DNA from: Desulfobacteraceae bacterium
GTDB taxonomy: Bacteria > Desulfobacterota > Desulfobacteria > Desulfobacterales > Desulfosalsimonadaceae
NCBI GenBank assembly: GCA_003551985.1
Contig: PUOB01000061.1
Coordinates: forward strand, 1 to 12,701
Direction of reading: 5' to 3'
DNA: 12,701 bases
Shown: positions 1 to 4,999 of the stretch, in pieces
How positions within the stretch are numbered: the stretch's first letter is position 1
How the letters are laid out: each line of letters opens with the position of its first letter
Made by a program: the position numbers and the translations under genes
Notes under the pieces: generated by a model
What the model saw: only the letters and a program-made list of their open reading frames with translations
Databases searched by the model: none
What the model was told of the DNA's origin: nothing

Positions 1-125
1 AACTCGTCGGAGAAGATTTCGTTTTCAGCGCCGCACGCCTGGCATTTGCAGACGAACGAGGTTAGATTCTTGAACTGCTGAAATCCGGGACAGTGCTGAG
101 GGGTGGTTCCGGTTTGGGGTGCCAT
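1..125 (-). CDS. Small zinc-ribbon-like protein, 5' part only
   Basis: The gene starts at an ATG at 125 and runs off the left edge of the window, so only about 41 codons are visible. A strong ribosome binding site (GGAGG, 133-139 on the plus strand read in reverse) stands about 7 bases upstream and decides the start. The peptide begins MAPQTGTTPQHCPGFQQF and contains CKCQACGAE, giving a Cys followed by a CxCxxCG knuckle, and then an acidic EIFSDE stretch. This pattern suggests a small metal-binding zinc ribbon. I do not recognise a named family and assign no function. It is transcribed away from the hydrolase remnant, from the promoter at 215-243. The rest of the protein, which should carry a second Cys pair if it is a full ribbon, is outside the window. 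Confidence 0.7.
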   Translation of the reverse strand, partial: MAPQTGTTPQHCPGFQQFKNLTSFVCKCQACGAENEIFSDE

Positions 126-214
126 TTTAATGCCTCCTTGTTTTTTAAGCACTATTAACGGTTTGACGGTCTCTAAAAAAAGTCCCTTTAGGACGTCCTC
201 CTCATGTTACAGAT

Positions 215-243
215 AATATATACAGGAGTCACGTAAGATGCAA
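215..243 (-). promoter_or_regulatory. Candidate sigma-70 promoter for the zinc-ribbon gene
   Basis: On the minus strand TTGCAT (243-238) and TATATT (220-215) are separated by exactly 17 bases. The leader to the ATG at 125 is about 80-85 bases and contains a perfect 10-bp palindrome, AGGACGTCCT (190-199), which could be an operator or part of a small hairpin. The match is by eye only. Confidence 0.5.
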
Positions 244-259
244 CCCCATCCCTTTATCT

Positions 260-294
260 CAAGATCAAGGCTTGCTCAATTTTTGGAAAATTGA
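260..294 (-). repeat. Partial, inverted copy of the 607-751 palindromic element
   Basis: Bases 260-275 (CAAGATCAAGGCTTGC) are an exact 16-base reverse-complement match to 698-713 inside the large palindrome. The similarity continues with five mismatches through 294 (matching 713 back to 679), giving about 30 of 35 identical. The two copies are in opposite orientation and bracket the hydrolase remnant. Confidence 0.7.
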
Positions 295-304
295 TATTAT
301 TTAG

Positions 305-592
305 TCGCATATGAGATTCTTCAAAGATTGCGCGCAACGTAGATATCGGACTTTTACTAATTTAAGAGATGTTTCAGGTCAAATCACGGCGGATGTATTG
401 ATTACTGCTGGAGAGAAAGACCATTTTTGCCCTGTGGAACAGGTTTACAAATTCGAAAAGGCACTTACTAACGCTAGAAGTGTAACAACAAGAATTTTCA
501 CCGAGGATGAAGGCGGGCATGAACACTGTCAATAAGGGGCTTTAAACTTATTTCACGGTGATTTGGTTGAGTGGGTAGAAAACACCTTTTGA
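305..592 (+). pseudogene. C-terminal remnant of an alpha/beta hydrolase with an in-frame stop
   Basis: Only the last quarter or so of an alpha/beta-hydrolase-fold protein is present. The stretch DVLITAGEKDHFCPVEQV is the usual strand-turn carrying the acid of the catalytic triad, and EGGHEHCQ carries the catalytic His. The reading frame meets TAA at 533-535, directly after HCQ. It then continues in the same frame as GALNLFHGDLVEWVENTF to TGA at 590-592, which is what the family's C-terminal helix looks like. The TAA is therefore a point nonsense mutation rather than the true end. Upstream the frame is closed by TAG at 302-304, so the lid, nucleophile Ser and N-terminal half are missing. It is the only coding remnant on the plus strand and is flanked by two inverted copies of a palindromic repeat, suggesting it was cut by rearrangement there. 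Confidence 0.8.
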
Positions 593-606
593 TTTTAATC
601 ATCCTT

Positions 607-751
607 GACGACTTCGAAAAAAGGTCAATATCTGCGTTACGCGCGATTTCCGGCGACATTCACGTACGCTAAGTACGCTCAATTCTTCGAAAATCGCGCA
701 AGCCTTGATCTTGGCTTTCTTGTCACGCCTTGGCGTGATTACAAAGTCGTC
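607..751. repeat. Large imperfect palindrome, MITE- or REP-like
   Basis: The ends are an exact 8-bp inverted repeat, GACGACTT (607-614) and AAGTCGTC (744-751). Inside, AAAGGTCAA pairs approximately with TTGATCTTGGCTTT, and GCGCGATTTC pairs with GAAAATCGCGC around a centre near 655-680 that contains the repeated CGTACGCTAAGTACGC. A separate perfect hairpin, TCACGCC-TT-GGCGTGA, sits at 723-738. No ORF inside looks real. Terminal inverted repeats without coding capacity suggest a miniature mobile element or a palindromic intergenic repeat. It supplies the last codons and stop of vapC at 739-1155. No clear target-site duplication is seen. Confidence 0.65.
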
Positions 752-1155
752 TGGTTGCGACTTTTTACGAGACTATCATCCTTATTTTTCGGAAAATATT
801 TCACCTTGTTAACATTTTTGAAATCTGAATCTTGAGTCCATATAGTTGCTTCATATTCTTTTGCAGTTGCAATGATAATGCTATCCGCCATCGGGATGCC
901 ATTCTCCAGGCTTATTTTTGAGGCTGAAATAGCCAATGAACTCGTCAGGTCCACAACAGTTCCTTTCCGCATCGCGCCGACTGCCTGTAAGGCTTCATTC
1001 TCTCCAGATTCTCGAAGAACGACCTTAAAGACCTCATAAATCGTGACCGTCGGGACAACAAGTGACGTCGTGTCTTTTAAGGGGGGGAGAAAGTGTCCAG
1101 CGCCTGGCTCATCAGCAAAATATGCAAGCCAACCTGAAGAATCGACAATATTCAT
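739..1155 (-). CDS. vapC: VapC-family PIN-domain toxin (module 1)
   Basis: This 138-residue protein is a PIN-domain ribonuclease, the toxin of a type II toxin-antitoxin pair. Family members cleave RNA, often initiator tRNA or rRNA, when not bound by antitoxin. The acidic residues expected for the metal site are visible: Asp in NIVDSSGW at the N-terminus, Glu in TIYEVFK, Asp in IPMADSIIIATA and Asp pairs in WTQDSDF. Its ATG overlaps the TGA of the antitoxin gene as ATGA, so the two are probably translationally coupled. The normal fold ends near KYFPKNK; the tail SLVKSRNQTTL runs into the palindromic element, whose terminal repeat supplies the final codons and the TAA at 739-741. The original 3' end was probably replaced by insertion. 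The catalytic core looks intact, so activity is plausible. Confidence 0.88.
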   Translation of the reverse strand: MNIVDSSGWLAYFADEPGAGHFLPPLKDTTSLVVPTVTIYEVFKVVLRESGENEALQAVGAMRKGTVVDLTSSLAISASKISLENGIPMADSIIIATAKEYEATIWTQDSDFKNVNKVKYFPKNKDDSLVKSRNQTTL

Positions 1156-1358
1156 ACCCTGTCTTTCTCTCGTTCGAATTCCGTGTTTATCCCCTTGATA
1201 AACCCACGCAGTTCTTTAATGTCTTTTTCTGGAATAAGTTCAATTCGACCATTGTATTCTACTACTTGCATTTTTTGGCCTGGACGAATCTGCAGTGCCT
1301 GCCTGACTGCTTTTGGTATAACAACTTGAAATTTCGGTGATACGGTTACAGTATGCAT
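1152..1358 (-). CDS. vapB: AbrB/SpoVT-type antitoxin (VapB, module 1)
   Basis: This antitoxin of 68 residues starts at the ATG at 1358 (MHTVTVSPKFQVVIPKAVR). That segment is the swapped-hairpin AbrB DNA-binding fold, in which antitoxins of this class bind their own promoter. The C-terminal half (about residues 40-68, charged and ending FEREKDRV) would wrap the VapC toxin. A longer frame extends upstream to 1418, but those codons lie across the promoter and operator repeats and the conserved AbrB domain begins at residue 1 of the chosen start, so I reject the extension. The ribosome binding site is weak (GATGGA about 10 bases upstream). The stop overlaps the vapC start by ATGA. Autoregulation through the two inverted repeats at 1364-1404 is likely. 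Confidence 0.85.
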   Translation of the reverse strand: MHTVTVSPKFQVVIPKAVRQALQIRPGQKMQVVEYNGRIELIPEKDIKELRGFIKGINTEFEREKDRV

Positions 1359-1363
1359 GACAA

Positions 1364-1418
1364 AATATCCATCGATATTGTTTTGTAATACGATAACATT
1401 ATCGATAAGGCTTGTCAA
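1364..1418 (-). promoter_or_regulatory. vapBC-1 promoter with two inverted-repeat operators
   Basis: On the minus strand TTGACA (1418-1413) and TATCGT (1395-1390) are 17 bases apart, a good sigma-70 promoter. A perfect inverted repeat, CGATAA-CA-TTATCG (1391-1404), overlaps the -10 element. A second perfect one, AATATC-CATC-GATATT (1364-1379), lies in the leader just before the vapB ATG. Paired palindromes at these positions are typical of toxin-antitoxin autorepression. The -35 box shares bases with the stop codon of the upstream transporter remnant. Confidence 0.7.
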
Positions 1419-1627
1419 ATTTTTTGATGGCTGGAAGTAACCGGCGCCGCCTTACGCGCCATCAGCACCCCGGTGATAATCAGCGCAGCAGCCAAAAGAT
1501 GCGGCCAGCCCAGGGATTCATTCAAAAGAATAAATCCCCGGCGCCATCCGGTATCCCTGGCGATCATGGGAAAAGAACCGGGGCGTATACTCGTTTGCCG
1601 GAAAACCCAGCTCAATGACTTCGGCAT
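1415..1627 (-). pseudogene. C-terminal remnant of a DMT/EamA-type transporter
   Basis: The stretch NESLGWPHLLAAALIITGVL followed by MARK is characteristic of the last transmembrane helix and end of a drug/metabolite (EamA) transporter subunit: an E-x-L-G-W loop, then a hydrophobic helix of about 20 residues ending in basic residues. Everything upstream in this frame (residues 1 to about 30) is not hydrophobic enough to be the preceding helices and looks unrelated or frame-scrambled. Only about 40 residues of the original protein of roughly 290 are recognisable. It has no apparent ribosome binding site and is unlikely to be made. It ends at the promoter of vapBC-1, suggesting the module was inserted at, or preserved by chance beside, the truncated gene. 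Confidence 0.6.
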
Positions 1628-1663
1628 TTCCGGAAGGAGGAAATACGTCCGTGATGCGGGCGA

Positions 1664-2212
1664 TCACTCAAACGACGTGAATTTCTCCTTGCCGTTTTTG
1701 CATACGGGGCATTGGTCAGGGGCCTCCCCTTCCAGTGTGTAGCCACAGACTTCGCAGACCTGGATTGCATCCAGATTCACGTCATTGCCCCCGGCTACGG
1801 CTTCTTTGGCTCTTTGAAACATTGCCAGATGCTGTTTTTCCGTCTGGTAAGACCAGTCAAAACTCCTGTAAGCGCTGTTTTCCCCTTGGAATTTTGCGAC
1901 TTCCATGTAGGCGGGATACATTTCATCAATTTCGAATTGCTCGCCCGCGACGGCAAGCCCCAGGTTTTTGAGCGTATCTCCCGGCCCGAAAGCGCCCATG
2001 GAATTTGCCACAAATCCGCCGTCGAGATGTTTTAATTCGCGGTAATGATCACCGGCATGGATATATTCGGCATGCGCCACGGCGATAAAAAGCCGGGCCA
2101 CGTTCGGGAATTTTTCTTTTTCCGCTTGTACGGCGAAATGGCGATACCGCATATTGGCCATGCTCTCTCCACCGAATGCATTGATCATATGCTGTTCCGT
2201 CATCTGTTTCAT
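1664..2212 (-). CDS. rbr: Rubrerythrin
   Basis: Rubrerythrin is a cytoplasmic non-haem iron peroxidase of anaerobes that reduces hydrogen peroxide. The 182-residue protein has the full two-domain layout. An N-terminal four-helix di-iron domain carries E16 (FGGES), E49 and H52 (HAEYIH), the Glu-rich second pair (AGEQFEIDEMYPAY) and a later EKQH. A C-terminal rubredoxin-like domain carries Cys pairs at about 153/156 (CEVCGY) and 168/171 (CPVC). Length is close to the family norm of about 190. The ATG at 2212 is preferred over the TTG two codons earlier because AAGGAGG stands 8 bases before it. No convincing promoter is visible just upstream, where there is an eight-G run and a gene fragment, so its expression context may be altered. 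It appears intact and is the one ordinary metabolic gene here. Confidence 0.95.
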   Translation of the reverse strand: MKQMTEQHMINAFGGESMANMRYRHFAVQAEKEKFPNVARLFIAVAHAEYIHAGDHYRELKHLDGGFVANSMGAFGPGDTLKNLGLAVAGEQFEIDEMYPAYMEVAKFQGENSAYRSFDWSYQTEKQHLAMFQRAKEAVAGGNDVNLDAIQVCEVCGYTLEGEAPDQCPVCKNGKEKFTSFE

Positions 2213-2245
2213 TGTCAATGCCTCCTTTCTGCTGTATTTTTTTGT

Positions 2246-2479
2246 TTATTTACCGGCACTCGGGGGGGGTTCGCCGGGATTTGGCCGATTCCGGCCGCGT
2301 GCTTGCCCAAAACCGGTCAATAGACGGCGCGGTTTCAACAGTGCCCATTGGGCATACCCTTTTTTAAAATAACCATCGGTATAAACATTGTCATATTTTT
2401 CATCGGGTCCATCTTTTTTCAGCCTTTTGACCATCTGCTCATAGCTGATGAGAGGTTCATCAACCCTTTTTAAAAGCAC
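2246..2479 (-). CDS. Unidentified ORF beginning at attC-like site A; possible antitoxin fragment
   Basis: The frame opens right after the terminal GTTATGT of site A and reads VLLKRVDEPLISYEQMVKRL followed by KKDG. The ISYEQMVKRLKKDG segment resembles the C-terminal tail of Phd/RelB-type antitoxins; this is a resemblance from memory and is weak. Beyond it the sequence continues as PDEKYDNVYTDGYFKKGYAQ and then a Pro/Arg/Gly-rich tail that looks non-native. There is no ribosome binding site before the first possible start (GTG at 2479), and the codons upstream are inside the hairpin. The likely reading is a truncated cassette whose 5' half was lost when site A was joined to it. The product is unknown and it may not be expressed. 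Confidence 0.35.
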   Translation of the reverse strand: MLLKRVDEPLISYEQMVKRLKKDGPDEKYDNVYTDGYFKKGYAQWALLKPRRLLTGFGQARGRNRPNPGEPPPSAGK

Positions 2480-2532
2480 ATAACGTGAAGCTCAGGCGCG
2501 CGAGGAACGAGCGTCGCCTGAAGCGGTTGGCT
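2478..2532 (-). other. attC-like recombination site A
   Basis: Read on the minus strand this 55-base hairpin opens AGCCAAC and closes GTTATGT. AAC pairs with GTT, GC with GC, TCAGGCG with CGCCTGA and CGC with GCG, around a 9-base loop. Two bases bulge from the left arm only, a T and an A exactly seven paired bases apart. Extra bases confined to the left arm are the known polarity mark of integron attC sites. It begins 8 bases after the mazF stop, where a cassette attC belongs. There is no T-tract, so it is not an ordinary terminator. Confidence 0.7.
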
Positions 2533-2539
2533 GGCCAAT

Positions 2540-2851
2540 TCATAAATCAAGGGCAAATCTGATCGCCTTGCTTACATCAGCAATCCTGGATGCCGGCAAA
2601 GTCGTAATCAAAGATCCAATTTTCCCCTTTGAAACAGTTTGTATATGATCACAGTTGATAGCGCAGTCGCGTGGCATACCGACAGCTTTTGACAGAAAGA
2701 CCTCGGATGGGATGTCGCGTACAGTCGTCGTAATAGGGGCAATGGTGACCTCCCCGAGATATTCTAAAATAGAATCTCTTGTTAGAATCAGAACCGGTCG
2801 TTTTTTGTCAGGATGGGCAAATTTGTACCAACGGATCTCCCCACGCTTCAT
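2540..2851 (-). CDS. mazF: MazF-family mRNA interferase toxin
   Basis: This 103-residue protein is a MazF/PemK toxin, a ribosome-independent endoribonuclease. The family opening is visible as MKRGEIRWYKFAHPDKKRPV, with the conserved RGEI and the K/RPV-LIL strand. It is followed by the ITTTVRDIPSEV loop, the NCDHIQTV strand and a C-terminal helix DVSKAIRFALDL. Length is typical. Its ATG overlaps the TGA of mazE (ATGA), giving translational coupling. The stop is followed after 8 bases by attC-like site A, so mazEF and the hairpin form one cassette-like unit reaching back to D1. No inactivating change is seen. Confidence 0.93.
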   Translation of the reverse strand: MKRGEIRWYKFAHPDKKRPVLILTRDSILEYLGEVTIAPITTTVRDIPSEVFLSKAVGMPRDCAINCDHIQTVSKGKIGSLITTLPASRIADVSKAIRFALDL

Positions 2852-3081
2852 TCATCCCCCCAGGACTGCTCAGATTCCCAAACTGAAAATTCATCCGGGG
2901 AAACCGGTTTCTTTTCATACCCTTGCCGGTGTTTATTTTCCAACTGCCTGAGATTATGACGTTCCAGCGCTTCTCGAAGCGCCATTCTTGCAAAAGCAGA
3001 GCGACTTGTATGGAGTTGTTTGGAAACTTGATCAATTGCCCTCACAAGGTCTTCATCAAGGGTCATTTGTACGGTTTTCAT
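2848..3081 (-). CDS. mazE: MazE-like ribbon-helix-helix antitoxin
   Basis: This is the 77-residue antitoxin partner of the adjacent MazF. The first 45 residues, MKTVQMTLDEDLVRAIDQVS and onward through RSAFARMALREAL, form a ribbon-helix-helix (MetJ/Arc) DNA-binding fold: one beta strand, then two helices with the S-R-S-A-F turn. The acidic, proline-containing C-terminus (PDEFSVWESEQSWGDE) would be the toxin-neutralising tail. The start at 3081 is fixed by GGAGG 7 bases upstream (3088-3092 in reverse). The gene has its own promoter at 3114-3142 and a short AT-rich palindrome there that it probably binds. The partner identity rests on context; RHH-type antitoxins pair with MazF in many genomes. 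Confidence 0.88.
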   Translation of the reverse strand: MKTVQMTLDEDLVRAIDQVSKQLHTSRSAFARMALREALERHNLRQLENKHRQGYEKKPVSPDEFSVWESEQSWGDE

Positions 3082-3107
3082 TGGACACCTCCGCCATGTG
3101 GAATATA

Positions 3108-3142
3108 ATAGCTATAATAATCCACATTTCAGATAAAGTCAA
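3108..3142 (-). promoter_or_regulatory. mazEF promoter and candidate operator
   Basis: On the minus strand TTGACT (3142-3137) and TATTAT (3119-3114) are exactly 17 bases apart. The 8-bp self-complementary ATAGCTAT (3108-3115) overlaps the -10 region and is a plausible ribbon-helix-helix operator. The start codon follows about 33 bases downstream. Confidence 0.7.
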
Positions 3143-3400
3143 TTTTTTTATTCAGTGGCCAACGTAGGCTAATAAGCTGCCCGGCGGCAGAAGCTGGTTT
3201 TGCACAATTGAATGAAATTTGGTCAGCACCCGGGAATGCTCAAGCTCAGGGCAAAAGCCAGAAGACTATTGCTGATCTTTAACAGTGCATTTTCAAATAT
3301 TTATTAAAAACAAGTAGGTATAACGCAAAAAAAAGTCTTTGGCACTACCCTTCAATTTATCTCGAAAATTTTATGCTGGAGTTGGCAGTTGGCTGATTAG
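3143..3400 (-). other. AT-rich stretch between D1 and the mazEF promoter, no gene
   Basis: No credible gene is seen. The only in-frame item is a 15-codon peptide (MANQPTANSSIKFSR) whose ATG lies inside the terminal GTTATGG of D1, probably the 5' stub of a lost cassette gene. A TTTTTTTT run and a weak hairpin near 3157-3203 are present. The stretch is lower in G+C than the hsd genes to the right. Confidence 0.5.
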
Positions 3401-3488
3401 CCATAACGGCCGGCATAACCGGCCTGGAAACAGCTGCAAAGCGAAGCGGCGTTGATGTTTCCAGGTCCGGGTTCATGCTGTGGTTGGC
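3401..3488 (-). other. attC-like recombination site D1
   Basis: On the minus strand the hairpin core (3477-3413) reads CATGAAC, then CGG-A-CCTGGAAACA, a loop, TGTTTCCAGG-CCG, and closes GTTATGC. Stem pairing is CCTGGAAACA with TGTTTCCAGG, CGG with CCG and AAC with GTT, with a C and an A bulged from the left arm only. A second, outer AAC (3485-3483) and GTT (GTTATGG, 3407-3401) flank it, giving a longer alternative boundary. The hepT stop codon overlaps the outer left end. About 76 bp (3407-3482) are nearly identical to D2 and D3, differing at about three positions. Confidence 0.65.
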
Positions 3489-3489
3489 G

Positions 3490-3831
3490 TTATTGGATTC
3501 GTTTGAGCAGGTCATGAAGTTTTTCACGGAGATCAGGCAGCTTGTTTGAAGCAACATCCCAAACAATCGTATAGTCAACACCGAAATAATCATGGATCAA
3601 ACGGTCCCTCATCCCCGAAACTTTCCGCCACTCAACCTCAGGTTGCATTGCTTTGATATCTTCGGGCAGTTTTTTTGAAGCTTCTCCGATAACCTCGACA
3701 CTTCGGACAAACGCCCTTTTGAGAGTCTCATCGCGGACAAAAGATTCGTAATCCATCTTTGAAATCCGGTTCAAAATATAATCGATTTCATCGAGCATGT
3801 GGCGAATGTATTCAGGCGGCGACAGGGACAC
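3490..3831 (-). CDS. hepT: HepT-type HEPN ribonuclease toxin
   Basis: This 113-residue all-helical HEPN-domain protein (DUF86/HepT family) is the toxin of the MntA-HepT type system, a ribonuclease whose activity is blocked when MntA adds AMP groups to a Tyr. The catalytic RX4HXY motif is present as RDRLIHDY, about two-thirds along the protein, followed by [11 protein letters not shown]. The N-terminus [15 protein letters not shown] and the charged C-terminal helix [16 protein letters not shown] are typical of the family, as is the length. The gene overlaps the end of mntA by 20 bases, so the two are made together. Its TAA at 3490-3492 touches the outer left end of attC-like site D1. Active-site residues are intact. 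Confidence 0.9.
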   Translation of the reverse strand: MSLSPPEYIRHMLDEIDYILNRISKMDYESFVRDETLKRAFVRSVEVIGEASKKLPEDIKAMQPEVEWRKVSGMRDRLIHDYFGVDYTIVWDVASNKLPDLREKLHDLLKRIQ

Positions 3832-4129
3832 GCTCTACCTCCTTTAAAATATAGGGGCCGATATGCGGACTGAGGCCCTCCGGAGTGACGATTTCGACTT
3901 TTCGCCCCAAAGTTTCCTCAAGAAGAAAAGAAACATCCATGAAATTATCAAAGGTATGTTTTTCAGGAGTAAATTCCACGAGGATATCGATGTCGCTCGA
4001 ATCAGTCTGCTCTCCCCGGACAAATGACCCAAATAGACCGATACTTGTGACCCCAAAAAATGAAAGCCGTTCCCGCTGTTCCTGGATACGCTTAATTAGG
4101 TCTTCTTTGGTGGTAACCTTATTTTCCAT
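3812..4129 (-). CDS. mntA: MntA-type minimal nucleotidyltransferase antitoxin
   Basis: This 105-residue minimal nucleotidyltransferase (pol-beta fold) is the antitoxin partner of HepT; family members transfer AMP to the toxin's HxY tyrosine. The signature GSX10DXD is complete: [20 protein letters not shown], with the two catalytic Asp in DID. A third acidic residue is probably in KVEIVTPE. The start at 4129 has GGGATG upstream. A good promoter lies at 4168-4196, just inside the site-D2 end of the unit, so promoter, mntA, hepT and D1 form a self-contained cassette of about 820 bp. A second, broken copy of the same type of pair occurs at 4509-4981, but the protein sequences are clearly different, so it is not a recent duplicate. 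Confidence 0.92.
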   Translation of the reverse strand: MENKVTTKEDLIKRIQEQRERLSFFGVTSIGLFGSFVRGEQTDSSDIDILVEFTPEKHTFDNFMDVSFLLEETLGRKVEIVTPEGLSPHIGPYILKEVERVPVAA

Positions 4130-4167
4130 TTTTCATCCCGATTCCGTCCTCGCTGATTTTCAGCACC

Positions 4168-4196
4168 AGTATATAATAAAAATAGTTGAAAGGCAA
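4168..4196 (-). promoter_or_regulatory. mntA-hepT promoter
   Basis: On the minus strand TTGCCT (4196-4191) and TATACT (4173-4168) are 17 bases apart, followed by a leader of about 32 bases to the mntA ATG. It sits within 40 bases of the D2 terminal GTT, so the promoter travels with the cassette. Confidence 0.65.
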
Positions 4197-4233
4197 TGAA
4201 ATCAATTGTCTAAGTTAGGGGCGCCAACGGCCG

Positions 4234-4298
4234 GCATAACCGGCCTGGAAACAGCTGCAAAGCGAAGCGGCGTTGCTGTTTCCAGGTCCGTGTTGATG
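4234..4298 (-). other. attC-like recombination site D2
   Basis: Minus strand: CATCAAC, bulged A, CGG, bulged A, CCTGGAAACAGC, a loop of about 19 bases, GCTGTTTCCAGG, CCG, GTTATGC. The 12-bp inner stem is perfect and both bulges are in the left arm. Immediately beyond, GGCC is followed by an outer GTT (GTTGGCG, ending 4222), after which the sequence no longer resembles D1 or D3. Unlike A, B and C it lacks an unpaired spacer between AAC and the stem. Confidence 0.6.
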
Positions 4299-4355
4299 CT
4301 GTGCCGGAAGACACCGCTCAGCGTAAAGCATCGGGGTCAGGCCATCTTCTGCGGT

Positions 4356-4508
4356 TCAAAACGCTTCCGTATAGGTCATTCCGAAAATCGTGTCCGATAG
4401 CCACTTTTTGAAGTCGGGGTTGTCGCTGAACTGTTTGAACAATTCCGTGTGGTCAGAGAGCATTTCAATGACCACTTTTTCCAGCGCCCGGTCGTGCTCC
4501 AGGCGGGC
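4356..4508 (-). pseudogene. Detached C-terminal tail of hsdR (second copy)
   Basis: The frame reads ARLEHDRALEKVVIEMLSDH, then TELFKQFSDNPDFKKWLSDT and IFGMTYTEAF, stop at 4356-4358. This is the extreme C-terminus of a type I restriction HsdR subunit and matches the tail of the hsdR gene at 5887 with a few substitutions (WLSDTIFGMTYTEAF against WLADTIFGVTYAEAF). It has no start of its own. The apparent ORF extending to 4589 is a chance fusion with another frame of the HEPN remnant. The substitutions show the two copies have been separate long enough to diverge slightly. Confidence 0.85.
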
Positions 4509-4671
4509 CGAAGACTTGCTGAAGAGCAGAGACGGCATAGAATCAGGCATAGTAGAGATGGTTGACACAGGCATTCCACCGCTCGGCACTGGCGAGAATA
4601 CGAGCGTCTTCCAAGGTCTCTTCAGCGCGTGCCATTCGGTATGAAACTAAATCCTTGCTCCGTTCATTCAC
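4509..4671 (-). pseudogene. Truncated HEPN-domain toxin remnant with nonsense mutation
   Basis: Starting at GTG 4671, which overlaps the TGA of the preceding nucleotidyltransferase remnant as GTGA, the frame reads VNERSKDLVSYRMARAEETL, then EDARILASAERWNACVNHLY, then YA, TGA (4545-4543) and on as FYAVSALQQVFG. The N-x-LYYAxFYAVSAL pattern is the helix 2 signature of HEPN proteins that partner with nucleotidyltransferases. The TGA stands where Cys or another residue is usual, so it is a point nonsense mutation. The protein is also cut off at 4509, where the sequence jumps to the hsdR tail. The catalytic R-x-H region is therefore missing. It cannot make a working toxin. Confidence 0.75.
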
Positions 4672-4981
4672 AGTCTGACGCCCTCCTGCTGGACTCGCTG
4701 ATGAAATGGCATAGCCTGGTACATATCACTATTCCATTCTTCCCGGTTCCGTACAATCGAGGATATTACCTCTCCAGAGTCCCATTCCACCTCATAAAGC
4801 CTGTGACGTATTCGATCAGTACGTTCCTCATTAAGAGGTCCATCAACCAGGACTAGGAAGCCCAGTCGGATTCCGCGATTGCATCTCCACGAGAGCGTGA
4901 GCCGTAAAGAATGATCTCAGCGCCGGGTTCCACTTCGCGAACGGCTCGCCTTATTTGCTCAAGTAATTTTTCCCGATTCAT
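4668..4981 (-). pseudogene. Frameshifted nucleotidyltransferase-fold antitoxin remnant
   Basis: From ATG 4981 (GAGGTG about 8 bases upstream) the frame reads MNREKLLEQIRRAVREVEPG, then AEIILYGSRSRGDAIAESDW, and is lost one base later. Reading the other frame from about 4860 restores DFLVLVDGPLNEERTDRIRH, then RLYEVEWDSGEVISSIVRNR, and continues to VQQEGVRL, stop 4670-4668. One missing base at 4860-4861 (TGGGCTTCC, expected TGG GAC TTC or similar) explains it. It strikes the second Asp of the GSx10DxD catalytic motif. With that base the product is about 104 residues, a normal minimal nucleotidyltransferase. It starts 19 bases after the terminal GTTGAAC of site C, a standard distance for a cassette gene. 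This was once a second MNT-HEPN module. Confidence 0.8.
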
Positions 4982-4999
4982 ATAAACACCTCGTACAAC

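Larger units (their letters stand above)
4228..4508 (-). repeat. 281-bp direct repeat, copy 1 (hsdR tail plus site D2)
   Basis: This block matches 5759-6039 over its full length with no insertions or deletions and roughly ten substitutions. It contains the last ~50 codons of hsdR (4356-4508) and the D-type hairpin (4228-4304). Outside the block the flanks are unrelated: at 4509 the sequence is a HEPN pseudogene, at 6040 it is the N-terminal part of hsdR. Neither flank is the native hsdR sequence expected before ARLEHDRALEKVV. Confidence 0.9.

Noticed and set aside
3157..3203. Hairpin with AAC...GTT ends as a further attC
   Set aside because: The stem is only about 4-5 bp with poor spacing, and the boundaries do not coincide with any gene end.
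3340..3356. TGGCAC...TTCAA, resembling a sigma-54 promoter
   Set aside because: The -12 GC is absent (CA instead) and no gene follows on the plus strand.
4356..4589. Single ORF spanning the hsdR tail and upstream sequence
   Set aside because: Only the part to 4508 is hsdR; the N-terminal residues come from the wrong frame of the HEPN remnant.
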